This document shows, one piece after another, positions 24,266 to 36,838 of a stretch of 64,000 bases of DNA (positions within the stretch are counted from its first letter, which is position 1; each line of letters opens with the position of its first letter). The notes beneath the pieces are model-generated. The model did not search any database. It was not told where the DNA came from and saw nothing but the letters and a program-made list of their open reading frames with translations. This DNA is from Agaricus subrufescens. Taxonomy: Eukaryota; Basidiomycota; Agaricomycetes; Agaricales; Agaricaceae. The DNA lies in contig CM057058.1 in assembly GCA_029945375.1 (NCBI GenBank), positions 1,302,001-1,366,000 of the forward strand. The letters are read 5' to 3'. The translations under genes and the position numbers were made by a program.

Positions 24266-24603
24266 CATGGCAGGCAAAGTGATGTCAAATTTATGCAGTC
24301 AACTGTGCTGTCAACTGTGCTGTCAAGTCACTGGCCTATCACTTGACAAATGCCATGGGTGTGACACTGTGACAGTACAAGTGCCCCTATAGTGCCCCTA
24401 TATTGTACCACTATATTACATTTTTCAGTATACTATGATTAAGCCTCTTTGTTATTGACTTTGACCACAAATTCAAGGTACATGGTTTAAATATAGTTAC
24501 CCCTGTGATTTGCGTGACACAATCACTGCAAGGGCCAGTCACTTGACAGCACAGTTGACAGCACCATTGACTGCACAAATTTGACATCACTTTGCCCGCC
24601 ATG
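24266..24603. mobile_element. MITE-like element with ~70-bp terminal inverted repeats
   Basis: The left end starts CATGGCAGGCAAAGTGATGT and the right end, read in reverse complement, starts CATGGCGGGCAAAGTGATGT; the match continues for about 70 bp through CTGTGCTGTCAAGT with few differences. The 338-bp unit has no coding capacity. The outermost CATGG/CCATG may be part of the element or a palindromic target. Confidence 0.75.
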
Positions 24604-25285
24604 TCACATATCTTACTTCATTTATTTTCGAGAGATGATGCGATCAGCTGACTAAGGCTATAGGTACAAAGAACTGGAGGAGCAAGATTCTCGCTTTTCC
24701 CCCACCCATAGTCGACATGGCAAGAATTCGAAAAAGGTTCTACTACAATGGCCACCCTGAAATCTCCAAGTTTCCTGGGTACAAAGTATGGGTTAGGATC
24801 CAGAAGGGGAGACGAAAGCGACTAGTAGAGGTAAACACTCTGGCACAGTAGGTCCCTAGGTCAGGTAACAATCAGTCCAACAGGCCCGTCGGTGGTGGAG
24901 CAGTAATGCCAGGGTGGTGGACAGAGAGGAAGAGAAACCAGTGAATGAACCTCATCCCTGGGCTGCTCTGCTCTCTGGGTTTATCGAGGGCACCTGGGAG
25001 CCGAAGGTGAGTGACTCAGATTGAGCTTATCTTTGTAGACTTAGAATTCACCATAGCAAACTGTGAGTGCGGATATGTACCTTTCGTTGACCAAGGCCTT
25101 GGTGGAGATGAGTTGTAAAGATGTTCTCTGCGGGTAAAAAGAACTGTAGAAGCAGCGTCAGTGGTAGGCAAGACCCGCCTCATAGTTCAGAGATTGTTTT
25201 TTCGGTGTTTCGAGCGTTTTGAATGAACATGTGAGGTTCTGGCTTAGTATGATCTTGTGAAACCTCTGTGTCAATTATTATCTAT
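24604..25285. other. Stretch between MITE and NLR copy A
   Basis: A short plus-strand frame from the ATG at 24,718 is basic at its start (MARIRKRFYYNGHPEI) but ends after about 45 codons. No family recognised. Exons 5 and 6 expected for copy A on the minus strand are not found here. Confidence 0.4.
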
Positions 25286-25289
25286 ACTT

Positions 25290-27623
25290 CTACTTTTGTT
25301 ACCATATGATGGTCAAACCGAGTAGTCACGATCTCAATGTAGGGTTTAGTCTGGAACACTGGATCCCCGTGGTCTATGCCCCGCGCAACTTGTCCAATTG
25401 CTAGCTGATACATACTCTGTCGAGTTCATGTGTCATTCCAGTGAATCACATCCTGAGCAGGCCACGAACATGAAATCTTATCCCTAGCATCACTACAGCG
25501 AGCCAGCTTGCCATAGTAAAAAAACGGATGGGATGTACCATGGTCATAGCCATCGGGAGCTTCTTCTAATACTCTCAATGCACATTGGATCATGATCTGG
25601 CGAGTTTCAAGCTTGAGATCGTTTGAAAATCCGGACCTCAATAAGTAGTCGAAGAAAGATTTATAGAAAGGTTTGGGTGCTCTGTTATGGGCCTCATGAC
25701 GCTCAGGGAAATCCAAAACAGCACGGAGACGATTAAGAGCAGTATAAGCTTCATTCGCCGTCATCCCTAACCAATTGCATAGAACGATAAGATTCCTCCC
25801 ATTTCCCGCCGCCAAATCCCAACCCGATGCTACCGCCAATAAGAGTTTTCGAGCATTGACCATGTTTCTCGGCGGAACATTGGATAAGATTCGCGCATAT
25901 AGTACATCGAGTAGAGCCATCGGATGCTCGCCTCGGGACAGCTGGGACAATGGAAGTTCATCAATGACATTCAAGACGTCAATGAGCTGTGAGGCCGGGC
26001 CGCGGACATTCAAGTCGCCAATGTATCTGATGACAGTCTGCGCATAAGCAAATAGCCCGCCTGCAGAATTCGCCAACTTCCACAAATGCTGTTCATCGGG
26101 CCAGTGTGCATCAAGTGAAGACGCCCTTCCAATCTTAGTCAGCTCGTGGCGAAGGCATCGTTCAACATCTGCTCGAGCCTCATTAGAATCTACTGCAATC
26201 TCCTCCTTCTCATATGCTGGTGCAACGTCGGGTTCAGCGAAGAAAGAAACGATGTGTGGCTCAGGCCGGCTGGCAATGAGCCATACGATAGGTGATGATG
26301 GATATGAGATGCAGAAAGTAGAGACAAGGCGAAGGAGCTCGATCTGGGTACGTATGTCCTTGCACTCGTCAAGGCCGTCAACAATGATCAGCACGCGACC
26401 AGTTGAGCTCATATCAGGGTTGTATATGAATAGTTGAACAATGAATCTCTCGAACTGGACAGCCATCGATGATTGAAGGAGGGATGGGTCACAGTTGACC
26501 TCATTCTCAATGACCCGACGATATGACTGCGATTTGGCGGCAAACTGATAAGAAAGTGTAATGATGGTATTTGTTCCGTCGTCGCGCCCATTGATAGAAA
26601 GGAAGGCCGACGCGCGATGATCTACTGAAAGCTTGGGAGACTCGGTGATGCTCTGCATGATGGCAGACTTTCCCACTCCTGCGGCCCCGACGACCCAGCG
26701 CGGCTTTTTGCTTCCCTCGCAGTGGGCAGTGAAATACAAGCATCGTTCCAGAATTTCCAAACGAGTCCCCGGATGACATCTCGGGGGTGGATCGCGAGCC
26801 GAGGAATTAGCCGCCGCGCCGGGAATTGTTTCCTTGAGGAGTTCTTTCATGACTAGCAGAGTAGCGATCAACAGTAGTTACAAACTAGGTATGTTGCTTA
26901 CATTGATTCGAGACGTTGATGTTGGTTGTGACTACTATAACAAAGTCGTAAGTTCATATCGGGAAACCACCCCAGCGAAGTCCACACGCTTACTGCTGGC
27001 ATTGGTGTTGTCAATGAATTTAGACCCTACAACAGAGAAATCTCGTGCGTTTCTGATTACTTCTTGGCCCTGATGCTGCGATACTCGTGGTGTAAGGTTC
27101 TTGGATGACGGTGGCTTCAGATGTTTCAGGATTGTTGCTTCCGAGTGAAAATTTAAAAGCGACTCACGCATTGCCGTTCCATCAGCAAAGTTTGGTGCAA
27201 AGACGTCGCACATGAATTCGATGGATGCAGGGCTTGTGCTGACTTCGTCATATTAGACCCAGGTGAGACTGAAACAGCAGTACTACCAGCGGGATCTGGG
27301 GAGATAGAATTGGGCGTCACGATTGATGTGATTGGAGGCGACGCTGGTGACGGTTGACGAGTGGAATCGCCCCATGTTGTGCCCACATCAAGATGGTCTG
27401 ATGAGTCAGTGAGACATGCTGGGCCACAAGGATCAAAGGAAAAAGACGTACCTGTCTCGATATGTACGTCCTGCTCCAGAGCACCTTGTCTAGAGGAAGG
27501 ACGGGAAGACAGAGTAGGATGGGGGCAATGGGGGTCATTGCCAGCTTTTGCTGAGGATGAATCCGAGCGTGATGAGCGGTGAGGACGTAGGAGGCGAGAA
27601 AGGCGGAAGCTGAAGTCAGGCAT
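25290..27623 (-). pseudogene. NLR copy A (minus strand), NACHT protein with 3' truncation
   Basis: The only array copy on the minus strand. Predicted exons: 27623-27168 (starts MPDFSFRLSRLLRPH), 27114-26994 (PPSSKNL..., ARDFSVVGSKFIDNT), 26931-26902, then exon 4 from 26852 (MKELLKETIPGAAANSS). Phases agree with copies B and E. Exon 4 has Walker A GAAGVGKS, Walker B VLIIVDGLDEC, the sensor-like ASRPEPHI and LCNWLGMT. The frame ends at TGA 25428-25426, after HWNDT, where paralogues read NDSRTRQSMYQL; the same frame resumes TRQSMYQLAIGQ and runs to about 25,290. Exons 5 and 6 are absent. The NACHT core is complete, so a shortened protein ending at 25,426 could still be made. NLR function (heterokaryon incompatibility or immune sensing) is inferred from the family. 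Confidence 0.8.
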
Positions 27624-27689
27624 ACTCGGGCAGGTCGCAGGCAAGAGCAAAGTTCATTTCAGCCATCATGCGACTGTGTAGATGCCACT

Positions 27690-27697
27690 TATTTATA
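27690..27697 (-). promoter_or_regulatory. TATA box of NLR copy A
   Basis: TATAAATA on the minus strand, about 70 bp before the copy A start codon, preceded by GGGACACTAGTG as in copies D and E (GGACACTAGT). Confidence 0.7.
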
Positions 27698-28113
27698 GCA
27701 TATGCACTAGTGTCCCTACTTTGCCCACGCTTCCGCTCAGATCCCGATACTTAATCCAGTCTCAACTGGCGCTCTTCCAAATCGCAAGGGGTGAACGTCG
27801 TGCATTGTAGGAACATTGACGTACTCGATACCGCAAAAGCATGATACGTGCTTGATAAGAAACGGGAGTGTCCGATGATGTGTGAATGGAAGTACCAAGG
27901 ACCAATAGTGACTGTAGAGTACTAGGAAGAAAACTGTCGTCCTCAAGCATCGGGTCTGGTTTGATACGTCGAATATAAAGCTCATGTCCAAACGATTCCG
28001 GGAATGGTAGATAGGGGTGGACTGCCGTCACAGCAAAAAGACCGAGGGTGTTAATTTCAACTTGCCCGCCACAGGTGCAGATGCCACGTGCGTGAAGACG
28101 AAGGCCCCATATC

Positions 28114-28121
28114 TATAAATA
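28114..28121 (+). promoter_or_regulatory. TATA box of truncated NLR copy B0
   Basis: TATAAATA about 90 bp before the ATG at 28211. Confidence 0.6.
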
Positions 28122-28210
28122 CCTTTCAAAGGCTGTCCTTTTAGCGTCTAACCGTGAGGACGTCATAGCCACGGTTCGTCCTTAGCTCTCTCATCTCATG
28201 GTACTCCTTA

Positions 28211-29037
28211 ATGCCTGGCTCTTCATTCCACCATCATCGACTTTTGCGTGTCCATCCTCTACTTTCACATTTGCTGAAGTCGACTCTTGCAGACCCTCAA
28301 AATGATATAGACGTCGCTCACTCCTCATACCTGGACCCTTCTCGTCAGTTCTCTGGCTATGCTAGTCATGATAAGGACGAGTTTGGAGACACTTCTCTCC
28401 CGCCTTCAGCGACTCTATCAGTACTCAAGTCCCAAGATGTAGTTATTCCGCAGCCTCCTTACCCTCTGTGTCTTCCTCGTTCCATAGGCTCCACTAGCCC
28501 CACTCTCACAGTACCTCCAAAACAATCACCTATTATCGGATCACAGAGTGTGAACCTCTCTCGCTTAATTTATTTTTAACAGTGATTTCGATGTTCTGAT
28601 GAGTATCTACTACCGCAGGAGCACAAGAATCAAGACGTATTCCATGGTTTTTCGGTTGATAGAAACTTCCTCGATGTGAATGTGGGTAGCGGTGAGGAAT
28701 GTGCCCTTCGCGTACTATTCGCTTATGCTAACTACATCATTCCACTAGTCATGTACATCACTCTCTACCCAAACCAGTGTAAGTTCTGTCCCCGTTTCAT
28801 TTCCTGTGCTAATTGTTATCTCTATTAGTCATGCGTGAATTGGCAAAGAGGACAATACCTGGAGCAGCATTCGACTCTCCAGCTCGAAACTCCCCTCCAC
28901 GATGTCAGCCCGGAACACGCTTGGCCATGTTGAGACGATGCATTGAGTTTGTTTCCCGGTGTGGCGGTTCCAGTACAAGAATGCGCTGGATAGTTGGCGT
29001 GGATGGAGTTGGAAAGAGGATTGGCGTGCCTGATTGA
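28211..29037 (+). pseudogene. NLR copy B0: gene cut off right after Walker A
   Basis: Same exon plan as the full copies: exon 1 28211-28549 (MPGSSFHHH start), exon 2 beginning EHKNQDVFHGFSVDRNFLDV (about 28,619-28,692), a 30-nt exon 3 ending before GTAAG near 28,780, and exon 4 from about 28,829 (MRELAKRTIPGAAFDSP). Exon 4 reaches MRWIVGVDGVGK, then reads RIGVPD and stops. From about 29,017 on the sequence matches not NACHT but the promoter block seen before copy C (GGATTGGC...GGCACCGGA, near 33,770). The rest of the gene was lost by a deletion or recombination that joined the P-loop to the next gene's promoter. The exon 2 sequence is more diverged than in other copies. Confidence 0.82.
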
Positions 29038-29147
29038 GGCACCGGATGTGTGGGAAAGATTCGATCACTAGTCCTTTGACGGAGGCACGTTGCAATTACG
29101 TGAATATGTATCGAGCGGATGCTCCTTGCTAGCCACCCATAGTCTCC
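29025..29147 (+). promoter_or_regulatory. Promoter block of NLR copy B
   Basis: GGCACCGGATGTGTGGGAAAG (29,038 on), CACTAGTCCTT and GAGGCACGTTGC match the block at 33,780-33,840 before copy C, arguing for a conserved promoter of this NLR subgroup. No TATAAATA is seen, unlike copies D-F. Confidence 0.55.
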
Positions 29148-32095
29148 ATGCCTGCCTTTTGTTTCCCCCTCCCTCAACTCTCTCCTTTTCGCCGCTCGCA
29201 GCGCTCTCGGTCACCAAATCCGTCTCCAGGTGACCCTGGTGATAACGAAGTCTCATCCCGTTCTCCACATCCCAGCCCTTCTCCTGCTCTGTCCTCTCGT
29301 CCTCCCTCTACACGCGGTACCCTGGAGCAGACCGCGCATGCCGTCACCGGCATCTCTCATCCACTAACTCCGAGCGACCTAACAAGCCCTCCGATTTTTG
29401 TAGGCCACAGTCGCAATATCAGGTCGACAGAAAATCCCGGTGGCCCACCCTCGCAGGTTCTACTGGAACTCATGCCAACCAATGTTGTTGAGCCGGAACC
29501 TGCGCCTCACCAGGACTTAATGACGCATCCGCCTGTTCATCTGCCCATTTCCCCAGAGTCAATCCGATTCATGCATCCGTCGTCTTCGCTCGTGGCAGTG
29601 TCGCAACAATCTTTTGGCTCGGAACACCAGAGCGTGAGTTTTGTTTGTGGTTTCACCTGTGATCCGGGATGCTGAACCGTCCAAAGACAAACCCAGGAAG
29701 GCGCGCGCCGCTGCTGCAGTACACCACCCAAGAAATTTTCAGGGATGCTCATGATTTTACGATGTTGGGACCGACCTTCATCGAGAACAAGCAAGGCAAT
29801 GGTAAGAGACATACAGTTTGCCACCATCTGTCAGCAGTTGAACGGTATCCTTGCTAGTCACACTGACAAACATCAACATGTCGATAAACTGTAAGTAGCC
29901 TACCCCTTCCCTTACCCCTGCTGATTACCAGTCTGACAGTCATGGAAAAACTTCTGGAGAGGACGATCCGTGGAGCAGCATCTGATTCCTCCGATCGTTA
30001 TCCACCACCACGATGTCATCCCGGCACACGTTTGGACGTCCTCGAACGATGCCTCCGGTTTATTGTCCAATGCTGTGAGAGCCAAAAGATGCGCTGGGTA
30101 GTCGGTGCGGCGGGTGTTGGAAAGTCTGCCATTATGCAAAGTGTCGCCGACTCTCCCCAACTTCAAGTCACCTCGAAAGCATCTGTCTTCTTTTCTATCA
30201 ATGGACGTGACGATGGCACCAAGGCTATCATGACATTTTCCTATCAGCTTGCGGCCAAATCTGAAGTGTACTGTCGGATCATTGAGGACAAGATCAGGCG
30301 TGAACCATCTCTCCTGGAGTCATCGATGCCTGTGCAATTCAAAAAATTCATTGTTGACCCCTTCATCCATGATCACAACCTGAACACAGCTGGGCGTGTG
30401 TTGATCATCATCGATGGACTTGATGAGTGCAAACACACCCACATCCAGGTCGAGCTCCTCCGGCTTATCTCTACTTTCTGCATCTCCTATCCGTCCTCGC
30501 CTATTGCGTGGCTCATCGCTAGCCGCCCCGAACCCCACATCACTTCTTTCTTCTCTAGGCCCGAGATAGCACCAGCATATGCGAAGGAGGAAATTCCCGT
30601 GGATTCTGATCAAGCTCGGGCAGATGTTGAGACATATCTTCGTTACGAGTTGACGGAGATAAGGAAAGCGTCGGATTTTCTCAGTCCACAATGGCCTGAT
30701 GAACAGCATTTCTGGAAATTGGCCAGTGCTGCGGGTGGGCTATTCGCATATGCGCAAACTGTCATCAGATACATCGGAGATCCAAACGTCGGAGACCCGG
30801 TAACACAGCTTTCTGACGTCCTGAATGTCATTGATGAAGTTCCTCTACACGGTGTACCACAGGATCAGCATCCGATGGCTCTACTTGATGCGTTGTATAC
30901 CCGAATTCTGTCGAATATTCCCCCCAAAGTGTTGATAAATGCTCGAAAATTCTTATTGCTACTAGCATCGGCAGATTGGAATCTTGCCTGCACGTCTATC
31001 CTCGACGAGTACTTCATTGTCTTGTGCAATTGGTTAGGTATGACTGCCGATGAGGCATATGCTGCTCTCAATCGCCTCCGGTCTGTTTTGAATTTACCCC
31101 AACGCCATCAAGCACATAAGAAACGGCTCGAACCATTCCATAAATCACTCATCGACTACCTATTCCGGTCCGCATTCTCTACCAGCATTGAACTTGAAGC
31201 GCAAGAAATCAAGACCCAATGTGCTTTGAGGGTACTAAAGGAAGCTTCTGATGGTGTTGATTTTGGTGATAGGTATTATCGCTTTCATTATGGCACGCTG
31301 GCTTGTAATACCGGTACTGGTGACCACATTTCCATTACTTGGCGGTGTAATGAGGGAGTTGATCGGGATGACGATGAAATACGGTTGGCTATGTATAAGC
31401 TGGCTATAGGAGAGGTCGCAACCGGGATGAAACGAGGAGATCTGATGTTCCAAACTGAGCCCTGCATTGCGCTCTTGACCACTCGATTTGAGGATTATGA
31501 TAAGCTCGATTTTCCATATCTTGAATTGTGCGAATTTGTGTTTGTGAGTGCCACAGGCTCTGTTTCTTCCAAATTTGTGTGACTAAAATTATGCATTAGG
31601 ATAAATCACGGTGTCATGAATTTAAGAAGTGCGGCATACTCAAGCAAATACCTGCCAGGACAGTTTCCGTCCACGCAATCACTAGTGATTTCAAACTTAA
31701 GCTGCAGTTTTATCGTCCCGTGACAACAACGATTCTACCTGACCCATGGAACTCGTCGTGCGACGTGAGTAAAATATCCGCATTTATACATATCCATTGA
31801 ACTTATGTTGTAGCATGAACGGGTGGGCCAATGGGACCAAGGACAGGAGCACTGTTGGACGACGGTCTTCGGGAAAGGCAAATGCAATTTCTGTTTTGAA
31901 AGGCTTAAGTGCCAATTAGAGAATTGGATTAGTCGTCATCCGGATGATGCTGTCTCGATCATGTTCACCTCAACACTGAGCAGTTGCGTAGAAGTTCGAT
32001 TTGTTGATCCGGAGGATGGTGTATCAGAGTGGACTTATCTGTTCTGGCTTGAGTTTAAGGAGGAGGAGCGTAAGAAACTTGGAAGTACTATATAA
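29148..32095 (+). CDS. NLR copy B: NACHT-domain protein, apparently intact
   Basis: Fungal NLR-like STAND NTPase; such proteins act as cytosolic sensors in non-self recognition or programmed cell death, but the ligand is unknown. Exons: 29148-29633, 29687-29801, 29858-29890, 29940-31543, 31600-31764, 31814-32095; the sum is 895 codons with stop. Start MPAFCFPLPQLSPF. Exon 1 is Ser/Pro-rich. Exon 2 carries EIFRDAHDFTMLGPTFIENK. The NACHT domain has Walker A GAAGVGKS (about residues 267-274), Walker B VLIIIDGLDEC, ASRPEPHI and the C-terminal HKSLIDYLFRSAF helix. Exon 6 has CNFCFERL and FVDPEDGVSEWTYLFWLEF. No WD40, ankyrin or TPR repeats are seen. All donors are GT and acceptors AG, phases agree, and no internal stops are present. 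It lies 1.8 kb before copy C in the same direction and shares its promoter block. Confidence 0.85.
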
Positions 32096-33874
32096 TATAT
32101 TCTTTTTCTATCGAGTAGGTCACATTGCCAATTCTGGCATTGGTATCTCTGAGTTCCGAACTTATGGAAGGTATTCCATGATGGCTGTACATCTTTTGAC
32201 GTCATGGGTTCAAAGGCTGGTTTAATGACACCAATATATCTCTTTTATGAAATTGCTTTCGTTTCCGTCCCCTAGCTGAGTTTTGATTCCCTGTACAAGC
32301 AGCACGTGTTCAACGTAGTTTCCTACTACATACGCTGATATCTCCTGAGCGATTCTTCAGCCAAGGTTAGTCTATTGTGCAATGCTCGAGGAGACCCAAG
32401 TGAGCTGTACAAGTATGGGATCATAAAGCTCTAGGATCTGCATATGGCTGTTAATAGGAAAATGAGTAAAGGAGATGGCGAAAGATGTAGTGTCGATGCC
32501 AATTATATTAGTAGATTACAGCCGTGGCAAGTGAGCTTCGAGATAGTTGGGATGGGTTGGGGACGTCCCTATCTCGCTTACGGATAACACCGCTAATAGT
32601 TCGGTGCGTCCAAGTGGAATTCATTGCGCTGCATGCTGTCATAGGTTATGCTCTGTCTTCGACCGTCAGTGCTCTACACCAATGCTCAACCCACGTACAT
32701 GAGCACACTTGTATCTTTTCTATGTGCAGATCAAATCCAGCACTATAGCATATATTTAATCTACTTGCGACGTGTTCACAACAGTGTTTGGTTCCAGAAT
32801 GTTGTGGTGACGTTAATGTGATGTTCAGGCAATCATTTACCACAGGACCAGTCCCAGATCTAATGAACATAACTCTAAGCCCAGTGTCGACGAGATCTAG
32901 TGCAGCAATTGAAGCATGGATAGCGGTGAGACACTGTATGCCATTTGCACTATATACTTACACACTTCCATCAAAATCACGCAATCTTATACGACTGTTT
33001 AGTCTCTGCTCGTCGCGAGAGAACCGACGGCCTCAACACTCGGCTCACGATCATTCCCCATGATTGCCTGGAAAGAACGTGTTAAACGACTATTATGGGA
33101 GAGGGATGTTAGATATGTGGTACTGTTGGGTTTACGTTTAGGAATTGCTGGCCACGCAGCGCTTTGCCGTTAGAGCCCCCAATTGCACCTCGCAAGTATG
33201 TTTTATCAATCTCCTATTCCGTTCACTGGCGCAACGATAGAAACAAATTGAGCCTGGTTTTTGTTACCAGCCTAGTGTCTGATCTTAGATGTACTTTCGG
33301 ATGCAGACACCCAGATCATGTCCTGTATTTGTCTCTTGATCATTACCAAATCGAATGACACTTTCCCTAATGTGTTGTGTCATTCCATATTTGCGTGGGT
33401 GCCTCATGCCTCATATGTTTACACGTTCGCAAAAGGTGTGTTTAGTTGTAACTCGTAAAGACCTGCAATAATTATGATATGATACAAGAGGGATCAAAGA
33501 TTCGTGGTCCTACATATTCAGCTTTGAGGACCAAGTAAGCACAGACAATAATGGCCGTCGATGAAGGTGGATCACGGGAAGCAGGGATGGTGAAGAATTT
33601 AGAGGAGGGGGGAGGAGTGTTTGATATCACGGAGGACGTGAGTAAGGAATTTAGGAGGCCAGAGACACCAATCGAGCTGGTGATGTCAAGTTTGCTACAG
33701 GGTCATCGGATGGAGACGTTGGCGAGGCTGAGGACGTGGATTCTGTGGTGAAGTGCAGAGTGCCGGTAGGATTGGCTTAGGCACCGGACGTGTGGGAAAG
33801 ATGCGGGCACGAGTCCTTCGATAGAGGCACGCTGCATGCGCGTCTAATGCTGTTTGCCATCCCCCACTGCCTCC
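32096..33874. other. Intergenic region between NLR copies B and C
   Basis: No recognised gene. The first ~200 bp resemble the region after copy C (TCTATCGAGT, CAAAGGCTGGTTTAA). The last ~100 bp (33,770-33,850) are the copy C promoter block, shared with copy B. A short frame at 33,551-33,751 has no resemblance to known families. Confidence 0.5.
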
Positions 33875-36838
33875 ATGCCCGCCTTCTCTTTGCATGTCCC
33901 TCAATTCTTGTCTTTTCTCCTTCCACAGCAATCCCGTTCACCGAATCCATCTCCAGCTGTCCCTGGTGATGACATAGCCTCATCCCATTCTCCGCATCCC
34001 AGTCCTTCTCCTGCTTTGTCCTCTCATCCTCCCTCTACATGCCATACTCCGGAGCAGGCCGCGGATGCTTCCACTGGTACCTCTCATCCACTAACTCGGA
34101 GCGACTTAACTAATTCAATATTCGCAGGCAACGGTCGCGATGACAGGTCGACAGGAAACCTGGGTGGCCAGCCCCCGCAGGTTCTACCGGCAATCATACC
34201 AATCAACATTGGTGCGCCGGGACTTACACCCCAGCCTGCTCCCCAGGACTCGATTGCGCATCCGCCCGCTCATCTCGCACACCTTCCCTATTCCCAAGAC
34301 TCAACTCAATCCATGCATCTATCGTGTTCGCCCATGGCGGTGTCGCGCCAATCTTTTGGCTTGGAACACCAGCATGTGAGTATTGTTTCTGATTTAGCCT
34401 GTGATCTGGGACGCTGAGGTGTTCAAAGACAAACCCAGGAAGGGACACGCCACTGGCGCAATACCCAACTCCAGAAAGTTTCAGAGGCGCACATGATTTT
34501 ACGATGCCGGGAGCGTACTTCATTGACAACCCGACAGGGAATGGTAAGAGATTTCTAGTCTACCAATATGTGTCAGGAATTGAACGCTATCCTCGATAGT
34601 CACATTGACGAACAATTTCAACACGTCGACAAACTGTAAGTAGCCTGCCTCTTTCCTTGCCCCTGCTGATTGCCAGTCTGATAGTTATGGAAAAACTTCT
34701 GGAGAGGACAATCCGTGGAGCAGCGTCTGATTCCTCCGATCGTTATCCACCACCACGATGTCATCCCGGCACACGTTTGGACGTCCTCGAACGATGCCTC
34801 CGGTTTATTGTCCAATGTTGTGAGAAGCAAAAGATGCGCTGGGTAGTCGGTGCGGCGGGCGTTGGAAGTCTGCCATCATGCAAAGCGTCGCCGACTCTCC
34901 CCAACTTCAAGTCGCCTCCAGCGCATCCGTGTTCTTTTCTATCAATGGACGTGACGATGGAACCAAGGCCATCATAACATTTTCCTATCAGCTTGCGGCC
35001 AAATCTGAAGTGTATTGTCGGATCGTTGAGGATAAAATCAGGCGTGAACCGTCGCTCCTGGAGGCGTCAATGCCCGTTCAGTTTGAAAAATTCATTGTTG
35101 ATCCCTTCATTCACAATCACGTCCTAAATTCCGCTGGGCGTGTGTTGATCATCATAGATGGACTCGATGAGTGCAAAGGCACCCACATCCAGGTTGAGCT
35201 CCTCCGACTTATCTCTACTTTCTGCATCTCCCATCCCTCCTCGCCCATCGTGTGGCTTATTGCTAGCCGCCCCGAAATGCACATCACTTCATTCTTTTCA
35301 AGGCCCGAGGTGGCACCAGCATATGAGAAGGAGGAAATTGCTGTGGATTCTGACCAGGCTCGGGCAGACGTTGAACGATATCTTCGCGACGAGTTGACGG
35401 AGATAAGGAAAGCGTCTGACTGTCTAAGTCCACAATGGCCTGACGAACGACATCTGTGGAAATTGGCCAGTGCTGCGGGCGGGCTATTTGCATATGCGCG
35501 TACTGCCATCAGGTATATCGGAGATCCAAATGTTGGAGACCCGGTAACACAGCTCTCTGACGTCCTGAATGTCATTGATGAGCTTCCTCTACACGACGTA
35601 CCACGGGATCAGCATCCGATGGCTCTACTTGATGCGTTGTATACCCGAATTCTGTCTAATATTCCTCCTCGAGTATTGACAAATGCTCGAAAAATCCTAT
35701 TGTTGCTAGCATCGGACTGGGATCATGCCTCCTCCTCTTTCAATAAGTTCACCTTCGTTGTCCTGTGCAATTGGTTAGGTATGACCGCCGATGAAGCATA
35801 CGCTGCTCTCAATCGCCTCCGGTCTGTTTTGGATTTGCCCCAACGCTGTGAAGCCCACCAGAAAGTGCTCCGACCATTCCACAAATCATTCATTGACTAC
35901 CTCTTCCGGTCCGGGTTTTCCACCGACATCGAACTTGAAGCGCAGGAAATCAAGACCCAATGTGCATTTGGGGTACTAAACAAAGCTTCTGGTTGTGTTG
36001 ATTTTAGTCATGGAGATTATGTGATTCGCTATGGCGTACTGGCTCGCACTGGTGATACTGGTGACAAGATTACGATTACTTGGCGGGTCAATGTGGGAGA
36101 TGACTGGGATGATGATAAAACACGGCTGGCTATGTATAAGCTGGCTATGGGAGAGGTTGTAGTCGGTATGTGCCGAGGAGATCCGGTGTTCCAGACCGAG
36201 TTCTGCATTCAGCTCTTAACCACTCAATTTACCGGTTATGATCCGGGCTGTTCTCCAACTTATCAGTTGTCCGAATTTGTGTTTGTGAGTGCCACAGACT
36301 CTGTCCCTTACAAATTTGTGTGACTAAAGTTATGCATTAGGGTAAATCTCGATGTCGTGAATTTAAAAGGTGCGGTATACTCAAGCAGATACCTGCCAGA
36401 ACAATATCCATCAACGCAATCGATGATGATTACGAACTTACGCTGCAGTTCTCTCGTCCCGTGACAACAACGAATCTGCCCGACCCATGGAATTCATCTT
36501 GCAAGGTGAGTGAAATATTTGCGTCTATGTGTATCCACTGAATATGTGGTCTACAGCATAAACGGGTGGGTCAATGGGATCAGGGACAGGAGCACAGTTG
36601 GACAACAACCCTTCTGAGAATAGCCTGTGATTTCTGCGGTCGAAGGCTTGTACGCCAATTAAAGAGTTGGATTAGCCGTCACCCGGATGATGCTGTATTG
36701 ATCATGTTCACCTCAGCAAACAGTAGTTGTGTAGAAGTTCGAATTCTTGATCAGGAGGATGGTGTATCAGTGTGGACGTATCGGTTCTGGCTTTTGCTTA
36801 AGGAGGACGAGCGTAAGAAGCTTGGGAGCACTATATAA
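33875..36838 (+). pseudogene. NLR copy C: full-length gene with a 1-nt deletion in the Walker A lysine codon
   Basis: Close paralogue of copy B. Exons: 33875-34375 (MPAFSLHVPQFLSF), 34429-34543, 34600-34635, 34685-36284, 36341-36505, 36557-36838. The exons total 2,699 nt, one short of a multiple of three. The missing base is in the P-loop: copy B reads GTTGGAAAGTCTGCC, copy C GTTGGAAGTCTGCC (34,861-34,874). The shifted frame ends near 34,977. Everything downstream is open for 481 codons with Walker B VLIIIDGLDEC, ASRPEMHI and the exon 6 CDFCGRRL and LDQEDGVSVWTYRFW. Either a very recent inactivation or a sequencing error; a short N-terminal fragment would otherwise be made. Splice sites all look normal. 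Confidence 0.85.

Noticed and set aside
31235..31482. Antisense ORFs over NLR exon 4 (also at 30,320-30,709, 35,117-35,575 and 50,853-51,104)
   Set aside because: They mirror conserved NACHT coding sequence in the opposite strand and recur in every copy at the same place, as expected for shadows.
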